Positions 20,330 through 32,429 of a stretch of 64,000 nucleotides of DNA are shown here, piece after piece. The position numbers and the translations under genes are program-made. This DNA is from Acanthosepion pharaonis (Eukaryota > Mollusca > Cephalopoda > Sepiida > Sepiidae). How positions within the stretch are numbered: the first letter of the stretch is position 1; each line of letters opens with the position of its first letter. A model generated the notes under the pieces. It did no database searches, was not told the DNA's origin, and was given only the letters and a program-made list of their open reading frames with translations. Where the stretch lies: assembly GCA_903632075.3 (NCBI GenBank), contig CAHIKZ030005577.1, forward strand, positions 1,346,001 through 1,410,000, written 5' to 3'.

Positions 20330-21395
20330 ACATGGACCTTCATGCCTTCAATAAGATTGCATGTCAAATGGATGTTTTTTCCCATGACAGTGCTTTCTTT
20401 AACTACCTTCACTCCCTTGGTAATGTTTATTATTTTAAAAAGCCACGATCAAAATTGTAATAAAACCTAAACATATGATGAAAGTGAATTTATACATATT
20501 CTTTGTTATTGACAATTTCAAACAAAAATAATAAAGACTATTTATTTATTTATTAGATTGTTTATTTACACTATTATTTATTGCAATGGTTGGCTAATTG
20601 CCAATTGATTCAAACTTTATAAAACAGCAAATAATAAAGATTTCCTCATAGTTTGCATATTATAATAATTTAGTAAATGTTTATAAATTTATGAATGAAA
20701 AATAGTTTTCATATATATTTCTTTTATAAATTGGTAAATGATTAAGAATTAAATTAGTTCTAGAATGTCGCAAATAAACAATCGGAGAAAAAGGGTTTAA
20801 TATTGTTGTAAATCCTCAAGAACAAAAAATGGATAAATTCACTTTCATCATAGGTTTAAATAAAAAACGGCAAATAATTAAACCATACAATACTTAAGGA
20901 GAAGGGTAAGATTTAGGAAGATTAAGATTACCTCCTCAGTTATCCATCAAAACCGCAATCCACCGAAATAAGAAAAGAAGCCAGTCCCCCACCGCGGGCC
21001 ATTTAAAAATATTTCGCGCACCGGATTGGTTGTTACAAATATCCAATCCGATGTGGGGAATATGTGGTCTTTCTTCCTCTTATTCTTTAAAAAGGCCAGA
21101 GTGGCTGTTAGCATTTAGTTGGAAGGGGGAATCAGGGGTTGATCTCCCCTGATTGGGTCGATTTGGTGATGGCGAGTATGATGTTGAAAGACCCGAAACT
21201 CCCTGATGAACCAAATCAAAACATCACTGACAACCCCCTTGGGCGCCTAGGTTTTATTACAATTCTAAGCATCACCTTTTAAAACAATAAACATTGACAA
21301 TGAGTCAGGGTAGTTAAAATAAAAGTGGTGTCATGGAAAAACCGTCCTTTTGACAATCACTCTTATTCTGGGCACAAAGCTTCATGTTTGCCGAA
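20330..21395. mobile_element. R4 long-inverted-repeat element, copy B
   Basis: Left arm 20330-20500 and right arm about 21250-21395 are inverted (AAACATGGACCTT / GGCAAACATGAAGCTT; ACTACCTTCACTCCC / ACTACCCTGACTC). Copy B carries an extra GC-rich segment at about 20868-21240 between two TAGGTTT(T)A blocks. Confidence 0.6.
20868..21240. other. GC-rich structured island inside R4
   Basis: Markedly GC-richer than the window. It has CCAAT-type boxes (ATTGGTTG, CCAATCCG), a perfect stem AATCAGGGG..CCCCTGATT near 21131-21158 and a longer stem GATTTGGTGATG..CCAAATC..CATCAC near 21168-21230. It is bounded by TAGGTTTA and TAGGTTTTA, which could be a target-site duplication. Other R4 copies lack it. 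No protein and no known RNA family recognised. Confidence 0.4.
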
Positions 21396-21399
21396 AAAT

Positions 21400-22100
21400 A
21401 AGATGAAATGAACATTTGATGCTGATCATTTACTGACAAAATACAAGGATAAAATGGCATTCAGTGCGAATACTGAAATATATGTTCATATGACAAAAGA
21501 ATATTAAAAAGATTTATAAAAGAAGAAATATAAAAGAAGAAATTTAAAAGAAAGTATAGCTGAGACTATAATTTACTCATTCCTATAGTAAATCAGAATT
21601 TAAAACATTTTAAGTTAACATGTTGACAGTATGTACATGGATTTATTGTCCTTGCATCCCATGTTTTCTTTTTGGGTTACTCAAAATATTTGACCTGTTT
21701 TGCTGTTAGATGGCATTAGGAGTGTTTAGTTTCCACAAACTTTATTTAACTCTGTATTAGTTACCTCAAATTTCTGAAAATGGATACTTCCTGAATATCT
21801 GCCTACCATGACAATTGAGCTACAACTGTGCCACACCACATGTTACACATACTCACTAAGTCAGGAGAATAGTTGGAGGGAGCAAAAGAGACAAGTTGCC
21901 ATCTAGGAATTAAGAGTACTTTAAAATTTTGGGGTAGGATAATACCCCATGTGACTAACACAGATTTAAAAAGATAATTTTTCATTGTATTCATTGTCAT
22001 AACAAGATACATTTTAAAAAATTGTTTCTCATAATTGGCCTATTTTTTCTTTAAGATGGAAAAATGCAAGCAACATTTTTGGAATATTATGTTATCTTCT
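21400..22100. other. Non-coding DNA
   Basis: AT-rich; no recognised gene or repeat. Confidence 0.5.
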
Positions 22101-22208
22101 GTCATCTTAGATCATTTGGTTCTCATATGATCACTGAAGTTAAGCAATGTAATTTATGGTCAGTATCTAGATGGATGACAGCTTGGGAATACCAGATGCT
22201 GTAAGCTT
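22101..22208 (+). pseudogene. 5S rRNA-derived sequence
   Basis: GGTTCTCATATGATCACTGA, AAGTTAAGCAATGT, GATGGATGACAGCTTGGGAA and TACCAGATGCTGTAAGCTT align with the 3' two thirds of eukaryotic 5S rRNA. Many substitutions and a 5' deletion rule out a functional 5S gene. It serves as the head of a SINE. Confidence 0.7.
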
Positions 22209-22395
22209 GGATATGTTGATGATGTAATGGATAATGGCTCAGAATTGGAAATTGGTGAGCTGAGTTCCAATTCTAGTCAGACTTGTTATATTCACTTAGT
22301 GCAAATATCCTTGGGAAAGGTATAAGCCCAACTCTTCTCCCCCAACTATGTGTTAATTAGTAAGACTTGTATCAGTAAATCATTTTTATCTCTAC
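22101..22395 (+). mobile_element. 5S-tRNA composite SINE, copy d
   Basis: A 5S-like head (22101-22208) followed without gap by a tRNA-like unit (22209-22300; B-box-like GAGTTCCAATTCTAG) and a body with CCTTGGGAAAGGTATAAGCC as in 13628-13990. The junction is the same as in the minus-strand copy at 8110-8315. Confidence 0.65.
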
Positions 22396-22399
22396 AAAA

Positions 22400-23545
22400 T
22401 TCTTACAATCTTAAAAAGATGTTCTGGCTTTAAATAACATGCAAAAGGTTGATAAATCATAAAAAACAATCAATCCATCCTATGGTAAGTTACAATGGAA
22501 GTTCTCTTTAACTCTATAAATTTTCTGTACAAACAACATTTTCAGCAAGATATATATTACCTAAAATTCTTTTTGTCATTCTGCCAAGTCCACTTGAATT
22601 TCTTCCTCTAGGCATAGCTAAAGAAACATTTGAATAATTTTCTAATGTTTATTGTTGCTAGGAGAATTTACAATATTTTAACTTGTTTAACATGTCGATG
22701 GCCAAAGGTCAATTATGAAATCTGACTTCAAATGCCAATTTTATAATAGCCAACCTAAACACTACATTTTTTTTAATGAGTTGATTTATAGCTTCAACTG
22801 AAGTCTTAACATTGATTTCACACTAAAAACATCAGTGTATAAACTCCTTGTTGAGATTCACAGATGAAAATCTATCAGGAAATGCCAGGCATGACATAAC
22901 ATGTAGTCAGTATCACAATACAAAGTCCCAATCAATGCATTAAATAATCCAATGCAGTTTTAAGAAAATCAAAAGTTTTTTTTTTTTTTTTTACTTATTT
23001 AAATATTTCTGTTAAAATTTTCAGCTCATCTTGGCTGGTTTGCAGTAACGTGAAATGGCAGATGGCAACAATGGTTTTATCATTTTATAAATAACTATGA
23101 AAACAAACATTTCAATCGCAATTTTATATATATATCAATTATAAAACAAAATTTGAATAAACATAGCATTTTCTGGACATAGTACATTTTCTTCTCAAAT
23201 TATTTAAATAGTTAAATAGTGTAAACAAATGACAACAATGGTAACTACAGTGCTGGGCCTAAAATCATACAATTCTATAAAAATTATAATATTTTTAAAA
23301 TTATGAAATTATTTACTCTATGTGCACTTATTAAAAAAAAAAAAAAACGAGTTATTTTTAGACATTTGTTTTTTAAATGAAAGCACACTGAGACTTTATC
23401 TGACTTACAAATAAATTTTTACAAGCCAGATATAAGTTTTCTATCCAAAACAATGAATTAAAAAGAATTATCAATCAAAACATTGTTTATATATGGCAAT
23501 GTTTTAAAGTTGATTTAAAAATAAATGACACAGATGAAATATTAA

Positions 23546-23596
<51 letters not shown>

Positions 23597-23624
23597 TAGC
23601 CTTACATGAATTTATAAAAGATGA
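22400..23624. other. Non-coding AT-rich DNA
   Basis: T run near 22978, A run near 23333, and a TA microsatellite at about 23548-23591. No gene recognised. Confidence 0.6.
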
Positions 23625-24455
23625 GACAATGAAAACCTTCAATAAAATGGTGTGTTGAAAGGATGGTTTTTCCCTTGAAGCTGCTATTATTTTAACTACC
23701 TTCACTCCTTCTGAAATGTTTAGTCTTAAAAAAAACGATAATTAGAATTTTAATAAAACCCAAACATATGAAAGTAAATTTATACACTTTCTTAGTTCTT
23801 TGAGAATTTACAACAAAAATATTAAACATTATTAGATCATTTATTTACAAAAATAATTTTATATGTACAAGATCCTAAAATGTGAAACAAATAACACAAT
23901 ACAATGCTTACCATTTATCAATTTATAAAGAAATTAGGCGGGGGGGCTAAACTATAATTGCTGGTGTTTCAGAACTTGGATTTCAAGATCATGATTAAAA
24001 AAAAAGATTGGAAAATCAAAACAAGAAGTAATCTGACATAAAATAATCTGAGAAGTAAATATATTACATCTGGAAAATCCTATGTTTAATCAAATCCTAT
24101 AATCATTGATATAAAATTATGAATAAAAACCTTGTTTTCATAGCTATTTATAGAATAGTAAATAATGAATATTGCATTGTAGTTGGTTTACATATTTTGA
24201 TAATTTTATAATTTAAAAAATGTTTTGAATAAAATGATTTCTTTTAACATTTTTTTTTTTTAGAAAATGGTAAATAATATGTCTTTATAAAAAGTAAATA
24301 ATAAATATCGCATTTTACTTGGTTCATATATTTTTATAATCTTGTAAATAAACATTGCTGACAGAGTGAAGGTAGTACAAAATAATAGTTGTGTCAAGGG
24401 AAAAAAATGTCCTTTTGATACACCATTTCTTTGCAGGCATGAGGTTAAACATGGC
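23625..24455. mobile_element. R4 long-inverted-repeat element, copy C
   Basis: Left arm contains TATTTTAACTACCTTCACTCC near 23690; right arm contains the inverse GAGTGAAGGTAG near 24366 and the TTTGCAGGCATGAGG terminus near 24430. It ends about 85 bp downstream of the stop codon of the zinc-finger gene on the opposite strand. Confidence 0.6.
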
Positions 24456-24540
24456 TGAAAATTTTATATGCAAAGAAAAGCAGGTCTCCTTAGTATATTT
24501 CTTTTTAAACTAAAACTTTATGAAATTTCAAATCACACAC

Positions 24541-25818
24541 TTAGCAAGGAGATAATGTCTCTCCAATGTGTTGTTGCCTGTGCTTTTCTAAATGTGATCT
24601 CTTTGAAAATGTTGCCCGACACACTGTGCATGAATAGGGTTCCTCTCCTGTATGAGTACACATGTGTACTTTTAACTCTGAATTCTGTGAAAATGCTGAT
24701 GAACAAAGTTCACAAGAATATGGTTTCTCTCCTGTATGTTTTCGCATGTGTACATTTAAAATAGAATTTTTTGCAAATGCTGATCCACAAATGGTGCATG
24801 TATAAGGTTTCTCTCCAGTGTGTGTTCGTAAGTGATATTTTAAATTAGACCTCTCTGAAAATTCTGATCCACAAATTTGACAAGAGAATGGTTTCTCACC
24901 AGTGTGTACTCGCATATGTCCTTTTAAAGTGGAACGTTCCGAAAATGCTGATCCACACACTTGACAAGAAAAGGGCCTCTCTCCTGTGTGTATTCTCAAG
25001 TGGGTCTGTAAACTAAAATTCACTGAAAATGCTGCTCCACACACGTGACAAGAAAATGGTTTCTCTCCTGTGTGTATTCGCATGTGTACTTTTAAACTGG
25101 AACGTGCTGAAAATGCTGATTTACATATATGACAAGAAAATGGTTTCTCTCCAGTGTGTATTCTCACATGTCTCTTTAAGTGGAAATTTTTTGAAAATGC
25201 TGATCCACATACTTGACAAGAATATGGTTTCTCTCCTGTGTGTATTCTCATGTGTACTTTTAAACTGGAATTCCTTGAAAATCCTGATCCACACACTTGA
25301 CAATAATACGGTCTCTCCCCTGTATGTATTCGAACATGTACCTCTAAACGAGAACGTTCTGAAAATGTTGATCCACACACTTGACAAGAAAATGGTTTCT
25401 CTCCAGTATGTATTTTCATGTGGCTCTTTAAACTAGAATTCTTTGAAAATGCTGCTCTACAAACTTGACAAGAAAATGGCTTTTCCCCTGTGTGTATTCT
25501 CATGTGTATTTTTAAACTGGAATTCCTTGAAAATCCAGATTCACACACTTGACAATAATACGGTTTCTCCCCTGAGTGTATTCGCATGTGTCTTTTTAAA
25601 TTGGACATCCATGAAAATGCTGATCCACACACTTGACAAGGAAACAGTTTCTCTCTAGTCTGTGTTTGCTTATGACTTTCTGAATTGAATGTCTTTGAAA
25701 ATGTGTCTGAATAAGGTTCCTGTACAATGTGTGTTTGCAGGTGTTCAATTAAGAGTGAATTCTCTGAAAATGATGCTCCACACACTTGACAAGTGTGTGG
25801 TTTCTCTCCTGCTTCCAT
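24541..25818 (-). CDS. C2H2 zinc-finger protein, 14 fingers
   Basis: Probable nuclear DNA-binding protein of about 425 residues. Finger 1 (Cys10, Cys13, His26, His30) is followed by a degenerate unit (residues ~31-58, no Cys pair) and then thirteen tandem 28-residue fingers (~59-418) of the form (F/Y)xCxxCxxxFxxxSxLxxHxxxH. Linkers are mostly TGEKP, as in DNA-binding arrays. No KRAB, BTB or SET domain is present in this exon. The first ATG of the open frame is at 25818; the frame is open back to 25857, closed by TGA at 25858-25860. A splice acceptor (TTTATTCACAG) at 26086 suggests the last exon spans 26085-24541, with ~270 nt of 5' sequence holding finger-like relics. The target and role are unknown. 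Single-exon arrays like this are typical of expanded cephalopod families. Confidence 0.85.
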   Translation of the reverse strand: MEAGEKPHTCQVCGASFSENSLLIEHLQTHIVQEPYSDTFSKTFNSESHKQTQTREKLFPCQVCGSAFSWMSNLKRHMRIHSGEKPYYCQVCESGFSRNSSLKIHMRIHTGEKPFSCQVCRAAFSKNSSLKSHMKIHTGEKPFSCQVCGSTFSERSRLEVHVRIHTGERPYYCQVCGSGFSRNSSLKVHMRIHTGEKPYSCQVCGSAFSKNFHLKRHVRIHTGEKPFSCHICKSAFSARSSLKVHMRIHTGEKPFSCHVCGAAFSVNFSLQTHLRIHTGERPFSCQVCGSAFSERSTLKGHMRVHTGEKPFSCQICGSEFSERSNLKYHLRTHTGEKPYTCTICGSAFAKNSILNVHMRKHTGEKPYSCELCSSAFSQNSELKVHMCTHTGEEPYSCTVCRATFSKRSHLEKHRQQHIGETLSPC

Positions 25819-26504
25819 GCTTCTTTCCAGTTTCAAACTGTATGAAAACACTGCGCTTCACTCTTTAAAAGAGTACAGTTGCTTTATGGTATGAGTTTGA
25901 ATTACTTAGATAAATTGAATACAAATGCTGATGCACAGTCTTTCCAAAAATGCCTTCTTTGCCTGCTTAAATCTCAACACTGTCAAGATGCAGATTTACA
26001 TGAATATAGAATATTGCCTGTTTAGCATCAGTTTGCAGGTCTCTTTTCAAAGTTAAAATTTGCTGTTCTCTCCAACAATCAATATCTGTGAATAAAGTAA
26101 TAATATGAGAGAAAATAGGTAACCAATGCAATATTTGCAGTTAAAAAAACATTACAACTTTGTGTTTTAAGGAAATGAAGCATCTCACATGATAAAGTTT
26201 ATTCCTAAATTCTATATTACAGTTCAATTTATATAAATGGACTAAAACCTAGAGAGGAATTTTTACATTTGCCTAACAGTGTCCTTTATAATTAGTAAAT
26301 CATATAAAAGAGTGCTCTACTACTTATAAAACATGATAAAAATACTAGTTATGAAATTATTAGAAGAAAGATTAAATCCTGAAATTAAAGCTTTCATGTT
26401 TAACAGCTCCCTTCTATTTTAAAAGACAGTTTTCCAAATGATAACATTGGATAGCAATTTTATTCCAGTTTAAATAATACAGGGATAATTAGACTCAGTT
26501 TCTT

Positions 26505-26950
26505 GTTATTTTTAATAATTTCACCTCAAGGAAGGCAATAAAGCTACTAAGATACAAGAGGTGACTGAATATGAGAAAAAAAAAACATTATTAAGGAGAG
26601 AGCAATAAAAGAAGAGGAATTAAGAAAACAAAAAATAATGATTGACATTGCATTTAAATTTTTGAAGATAAAAGTTAACTGGAAACAAAGAAGCCAGAAG
26701 AGAGTTCCACAAGCAAGAAGTGTGAGAGAAGAAACTGTTAGGATAGAACTTATGGTTACATCTCTTGCCATTTCAATTGTAAAATGATGAGACTTTGTCA
26801 TCAATCTAGTACTGTGCTTAAATTCATAAAGTTTACAAATCATAGAGGAAAGCTCATCAGAAAAATTACTATGAAAATATTTATGGACAGGCACAAGGAA
26901 GATATGTTACGGTGGTGAGAAAGTGACTGAAGCCGACATACTAAGACCAA
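26505..26950 (-). pseudogene. LINE ORF2 C-terminal fragment
   Basis: The minus-strand reading contains HKYFHSNFSDELSS, KLYEFKHSTRL and SHHFTIEMARD, typical of the region downstream of the reverse transcriptase in CR1/Jockey-type LINEs (usually followed by 'FFPRT..LWNSLP'). That last motif has decayed here. The 3' end has TAGTAGCTTTATTGCCTTCC, shared with the LINE ends at 33453 and 35330. 5' truncated, non-functional. Confidence 0.6.
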
Positions 26951-28029
26951 TAACATTGCAGATTCTTCTTTTTATTTTATCAGGAACCTGCATTGTGTAA
27001 TGCAAGTTATTCTCAATCTATGTCTTGATTTGGTTGTCATCTATAGTGGGGGTTCTACCTGAGCGTTCATCATACTAAGACCAACTCTAAAATTTGAACC
27101 AGATCTGTTCAATTTTTATTTTATCAGGAACCTGCATTTTTGAATTGCAATTTTAAACTTTCTTTTTTAAGCATAGTTTTAGTTCTCAATTTATGTCTTG
27201 ATTTGGAATTTTTGACAACCAAATATAATTCATAAAATTTCATTTAAATCAGACAATTCCATGATTTTAATAAAATTTTAAAAACAGGGATTATTGTAGG
27301 TACATCAACAAAAAAAAAGAAAAGAAAAGAAAAAAGTCTTTCTTGAAGCTTTATTTTGATTTTAATTTCAATCGTTCACTTTCATTTCAAATTTAAAATT
27401 CCTTTTTTTTCATCAGTAAAACTATAAAATATGACAAAAAGAAAAAAAACAAAACAAAATATACTTTTTATTTGAGAAAAATTAGCTGATTTAAAGTTTA
27501 ATTAATCTGAATTGAAACAAATATTCCATTTAGTTTAAAATATTGGCAAAAAGCATTTTCTTAACAAGAAGTGGGTACTATTCTGACATGAAGATGTGAT
27601 TTATTGACAGTCTGATGAAATTTAAATAAATGGAAGAAAAGAAAAGACATTACTTGACAAATACATAAACACATTTATTATAGTCATTTTTTTTAACTAC
27701 TAAGTAATATTATATTCTTTATGGTTGTACATACAAAGAACCTTGTAGAGAAAATTACTAGTAAATTTTAAATTTATCATAGGTACCTGTCTTATTTTTT
27801 TGATAATGTTGTGTATGGACATCCATATTTACAAAAACTGACAAGTTTATACATGTACAAGAATAAATTAAAAATTACTTTTAAAATACTTGAATTGTAG
27901 TGAACTTTTCCATTTAAGATTAGTAAATACAGTTTTAATTTAATAACAATATTACTTATATAAATAATATAGTATAAATAATATACTATAAATTAATATA
28001 GTATTTTAAAAATATAAAATTTTATGAAT
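26951..28029. other. Non-coding AT-rich DNA
   Basis: A direct repeat, 'CATACTAAGACCAA' plus 'TTTTATTTTATCAGGAACCTG', occurs at about 26936-26992 and 27070-27135. Otherwise low complexity; no gene recognised. Confidence 0.5.
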
Positions 28030-28505
28030 TATTTTGGCAATGGTTAACCTTCATACTTGCAAAAAACATTGTATTCAAAGGACAGTTTTACTCTTGATAT
28101 TGCTATTACTTTAACCACCGTAATTTCTTGGTAATGTTTACTGTTTTGAAAAGTGATGATTAGAACTAAACATACAAAAATGAATTTATACATTTTCTTC
28201 ATTCTTGAGAATTTACCAAAAAAATATTAAACTAAGAATAATTTTATATTTCCATTCTTAAAACTAATGCAATATATATCATTTACCAATTTATAAAGAA
28301 ATAAATATGAAAACAATTTTTTATTGATAAATTTATAAACTAAATTCTTAAAACATGTGAGCAAATTATAATTAAATTCTTATTATTTACAATTTTATAA
28401 AGTTTCAATCAATTGGCGATTAGCCACTGCTTTGCCAACAATCTAATAGTGTTTAATATTTTTGTTGTAAAGCCTCAAGATACCAAGACAATGTATAAAT
28501 TCACA
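28030..28505. mobile_element. R4 element, copy D (one arm missing)
   Basis: Left arm and interior match copies A and C (TGCTATTACTTTAACCACC, AAATATGAAAACAATTTTTT, CAATTGGCGATTAGCCA). It stops after CAATGTATAAATTCAC; the right inverted arm is absent. Confidence 0.55.
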
Positions 28506-30344
28506 ATTGGAGGTTCTGTTTGACAAAAAAATTTGTGAGGATCTGTTCTTATAACAAATGTAAACATTATGTGATACAAAAAAGAATTTCTCAGAATTTT
28601 GTTGAAATTAAGATGTAGACAAGTAACTGATTAAAAAAGATTCTACAAAGATTTTCTAAAAGAGAAGCATTTAAAAATAATTTAATTCCTGAATTAGTCC
28701 TAAAAGTCAGATTTTTAAGGAATTTCTAAATCTGTATGTTTTTTTTACAGCAAAAACAACAAAAATAAAAAAAAAAAGAAACACTGAAATTTCTTGTTTG
28801 GACCTTCCTCCCTACCAAAAACAATAAATACCCCCACAAAAAAACCAAAAAAAAACAAGATTTAATAACCAAAATTCCCAAGGTTCTAAAAAAAACCAAA
28901 AAAAAAACCACTTTCACACCAAACAATCCTTTGATCTTTCTTCTTAATAATGACTCAGATTTTGATGATAAAATTTTGCTAACATTTTGATTTTATTATT
29001 TTTGGTATCCCCGCCACCCTCATGTATTATCTCTTTTAGCGAATTTTGGAGGTACCTAAATTTTTTTGGGGGGTGGGGCTTTCATTTCATAAGAAACACA
29101 CCCATTTTAGTGGTGCCTAGCATTTAATCAAAACAAAGATGACTTATATTAAAGAATTGGTTTTGTCGTCAATACCAAATGAAAGAATAACATCCATACA
29201 TATTGGACGAACAACTATGGTACACTTGGAACAACGTCATTGCAAGAACAATCAATAGAATTCCATCATTTCCCGTAAAAACGTTGAAGAACTCTGAAGA
29301 TCTGCAGTACTTTCATGAGGTTTCTAAAGGACCGATAAGATTTATTTGAAAAATTTCTGACGATGAGAAAGCACACTGCTCGAAACAGCTATGATGCTGA
29401 TGATAAAAGACGATTGCATACAAAACACCGGTTGAAGCACCGCGGTGAATAAATTATTGACAACAAATTCGCTTTTCTTTTTTTTTCGTTGTTGTTATTT
29501 CGTGAAAACAAAAAAATCCAGGCAAAAATCATCGTAGAAAGTTTTATTTAATACAATTAAAAAACAAAACAAAAAAAACAGGTGAATTTTTGCAAGTCAA
29601 TTGTAAAGTTAGATTAAAAATGGCAGGGAGAATAAAAATAACGAACATTCGTCTTTATTATTATTATTATTTTAAATTTATTCTAACTAAAATAAAAGAT
29701 GGTCATAAAATTAGAATTAGATTAAGCTTTGGAAATGATGTATTCAATTTTCAAAAAAGGACCTTCTTACAGTCGGTTTTTATATTCATGAGAAGTCGAC
29801 ATATTTTCACATTAAACATAATTTATCTTAATTTAGTGAATAGTTTCATAGTATTGAAAATACGTATTTTTATTTGTAAACAAAGAAAATAAAAAAGTTA
29901 TACTTACGTCGTTCTATTTTGTTTGGACTATTTTTCTTGAGGAAATGCAGCATTCTCAGCTGGTAAAACTATACAATTTCAAACAAATGTATTCTGGTTG
30001 AATTAAAAAGAAAAGCTGCCATCACTTCGACCCGTGGGGAAATGTTTACTGAAGAGCGAAAATAAAAGGGAGATAATTAATTATCGGAATATTTTGATTT
30101 TGTTGTTAATAAGCAAAAATAATGCAAACCTTTCTTCATACCAAAAGCAATTTATTTTAATTAACCTTCTTAAAACTAAATATAAGAATTGATAATATTT
30201 GAAAACTTGCAAATACCAACCAAATTGATCATCTGTAGTGTAATTAGGGAATTTCATTCTCACTATGTGTGTAGTGATTTTCTAAGTGTAACTTAGATGT
30301 GGCACAAGGCTGAAAGTATTGAGAGTAAAAGTGGGCAGACGGAA
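28506..30344. other. Non-coding DNA, possible 5' exon region of the minus zinc-finger gene
   Basis: A/C-rich stretch at 28740-28920 gives a low-complexity frame. A 100-codon plus-strand frame at 29590-29892 has no recognisable domain. On the minus strand a consensus splice donor (GTAAGTAT) starts at 29907, about 3.8 kb upstream of the acceptor at 26086, and could end a first exon of the minus-strand zinc-finger gene. This pairing is speculative. Confidence 0.3.
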
Positions 30345-30560
30345 CTATTTAGGAGGTGTTGATGGTTGTGATAGCATGAAGTCACAAGTCATCGTGACTG
30401 AAAGGTTGAGCATATGGGTCTGGTTCAGACTTGAACAAACCAAATAATGTGCTCTCTCCCAGAAACTGTAACTAATGTCTGCTCAGAATAGTTGTAGTAA
30501 ATCCAGATGTGCCTGAGCAGACTTCTGCAAGGTTTTGGCGAGCAGCCTCAGTAGACAGGT
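30345..30560 (+). mobile_element. SINE body fragment
   Basis: Homologous to the reverse complement of 3790-4000 (ACTTGAACAAACC, CAGAAACTGTAACTAATCTC-like, GCCTGAGCAGACTTCTGCAA). The tRNA-like head is missing. Just upstream (30285-30340) is the 'GATGTGGCACAAGGC' motif of another SINE-like family. Confidence 0.6.
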
Positions 30561-30601
30561 GTACTCATAGCCATTAAAAGGGTTGCCAAACTCCTATAAA
30601 A

Positions 30602-31215
30602 TGTAAGGTGTAGTGATTACTACTATGTTTTGCCACGCCTACATTTTTCTCAACTGTGATTGGTTAAATAATAAATACTAAATATCACAGGACAATTTAC
30701 TGATCGCATTCACCACACTGAATTTTTCCTGCCGTTAATTCAGAAACATGCTTTTGTTATAAAATCACCGATTGGTTAATTTTTCATCCAATCAGATATT
30801 TTTCGTGTTCTTTCAAAATTTATCCTGCATTTGTGCTGGGAGCCTACTGGTAATAATAAAAGCCTGGATTCATTTCCAAATTGGACAGTAGAGTTGAAGA
30901 CAGCAGAACTCAACAACTCACACGCATCTACACAGACTATTCATTCTACCCACTCCGCACACATGCACACACACAGACACCGAACTTGAAAATCATTCAC
31001 CATCAGTTCTTTGTGAACAAGCCAAGTTGCAACAGCTCTGTTAGTTATACAAAACACATAACTGAACTTACTGTATGTTTTTCTGAATACAACATTCTAT
31101 TCCAATACAGAACTTTGAACATTATATTCAGAAAACTTGCTTTATTACATTTTATCTTATTCAGCTAACAGATAAAGGGAAACTACTTTTTTCTCCTTAT
31201 TATTCACACATTACA
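30602..31215 (+). mobile_element. Candidate solo LTR, 614 bp
   Basis: Begins TGTAAGGTGT and ends ACACATTACA, imperfect inverted termini of TG..CA type. AAAA on both sides could be a 4-bp target duplication but is weak evidence in AT-rich DNA. Inside are two CCAAT-type boxes (ATTGGTTAA near 30771, ATCCAATCAG near 30787) and a TATA/poly(A)-like AATAATAAAAG near 30852, in LTR order. An open frame at 30881-31168 lies downstream of this promoter-like block and has no known domain. Confidence 0.45.
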
Positions 31216-31267
31216 AAAATTGCTTTGTATTTGTTGATTTTAATATATATTTTATCATTGAAACACA

Positions 31268-31375
31268 AATCGGTTTTCCATTGTTTTTCCTTGATTTAAA
31301 AAAATGTATAAATGTTAAATGCTCTTCAAAATGCAGCCACATTAATCTTTTCAACACAACCAACAATTACAAAGG
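31268..31375. repeat. Repeat shared with 57378-57490
   Basis: AATGTTAAATGCTCTTCAA, GCAGCCACATTAATC and TTTTCAACACAACCA recur at 57420-57470 next to a LINE 3' end, so this may be a fragment of that LINE. Confidence 0.5.
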
Positions 31376-32429
31376 TTTTCCTGCATTACAATGCAGGAAA
31401 AGATAAGGACATGTCCTACATTGGCTGATGCAGGACTCATTTTTTGTTCCACATTTTGAGCTTCATGATTATTTTTAAAAAGTAGATGTAAATTTTGTTC
31501 TTTTTTTTTCTTAAAAGAAATAAAAGTATAATAAATAAAAACACAGTTTTATTTCACGCTAAAATTCTAAATGAAGTGCTATTTTGCACTGACCATATAA
31601 AATTCTTGAATGGAAATCTGTTACATATGAATTCTTGTTCTCAAAAAAAAAAAAACTAAATTAAATCAGCTTTGGGGGACTCTGAGCCCAGACAACATAC
31701 TTGGAAACTTGGACATAGAGTTCATGGTCTCTTGGTTGGGAAACCCAGTCCTGCATTTTGATTTCAGGGAGTTGGAAACCCTACTTAAAATGATATATAG
31801 ATATATGTGTAAAATTAATTTTTTTAATATTATTTTTAACTTTTAAAATTTTTTTAGAAACATTTTTTGTATGGTATTATTTTGGGAAGTCCATGCAAAC
31901 ATTTGAGATTCATAATTATTTATCTCAAATAAAAAATAAGCAGAGTTTTATTCATGTAAATTTTTGTTACGTTGAATTAAAAATGAGTATAACAGTTTGT
32001 TTGTTAAGAGTTGTTTTTGCAACCATCCCCTCAAAATAAAGTTTGATTTCATTTGATGAATTTTTAAAAAATTTTATTCCAAAGAATATGTAAAAATGCT
32101 GATCTTGAATGTGTACAGACCAATGTGAAGCTGGATGCTCCATACTTTTGGCCTTATGCCACACCTGAGCTATGCTTAGAAAATCCCTATATCAATGTGA
32201 AGATATAGTATAGATGCATTGAAGATATTTGCACAAATGAAAAAATGTCACATGATGTTTTTCTTAAAATACAGTTCAATTTCACTCTACAATTCTAACC
32301 AAACTGTTATTTTGCACTGACTACATAAAATACATGAATGATAATCTATTACATATAAATTCCTATCATTCAAAGATGCCAAAATATTTTAATTCAGCTT
32401 TGTGATAAAAACGCCATAACATAGCCTCC
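31376..32429. other. Non-coding DNA with duplicated segment
   Basis: About 31545-31650 resembles 32270-32370 (AAATTCTAA.C.AA.TG, TTTTGCACTGACTA/CCATA, AAATTC.TGAATG.). A SINE tail motif (TTGGCCTTATGCCACACC) lies at 32148. No gene recognised. Confidence 0.45.

Noticed and set aside
29356..29400. CTGACGATGAG..CTCGAAAC as an active hammerhead
   Set aside because: Core boxes and a 3-bp stem II exist, but no GUH triplet and no stem I were found. Kept only as a relative in the R3 finding.
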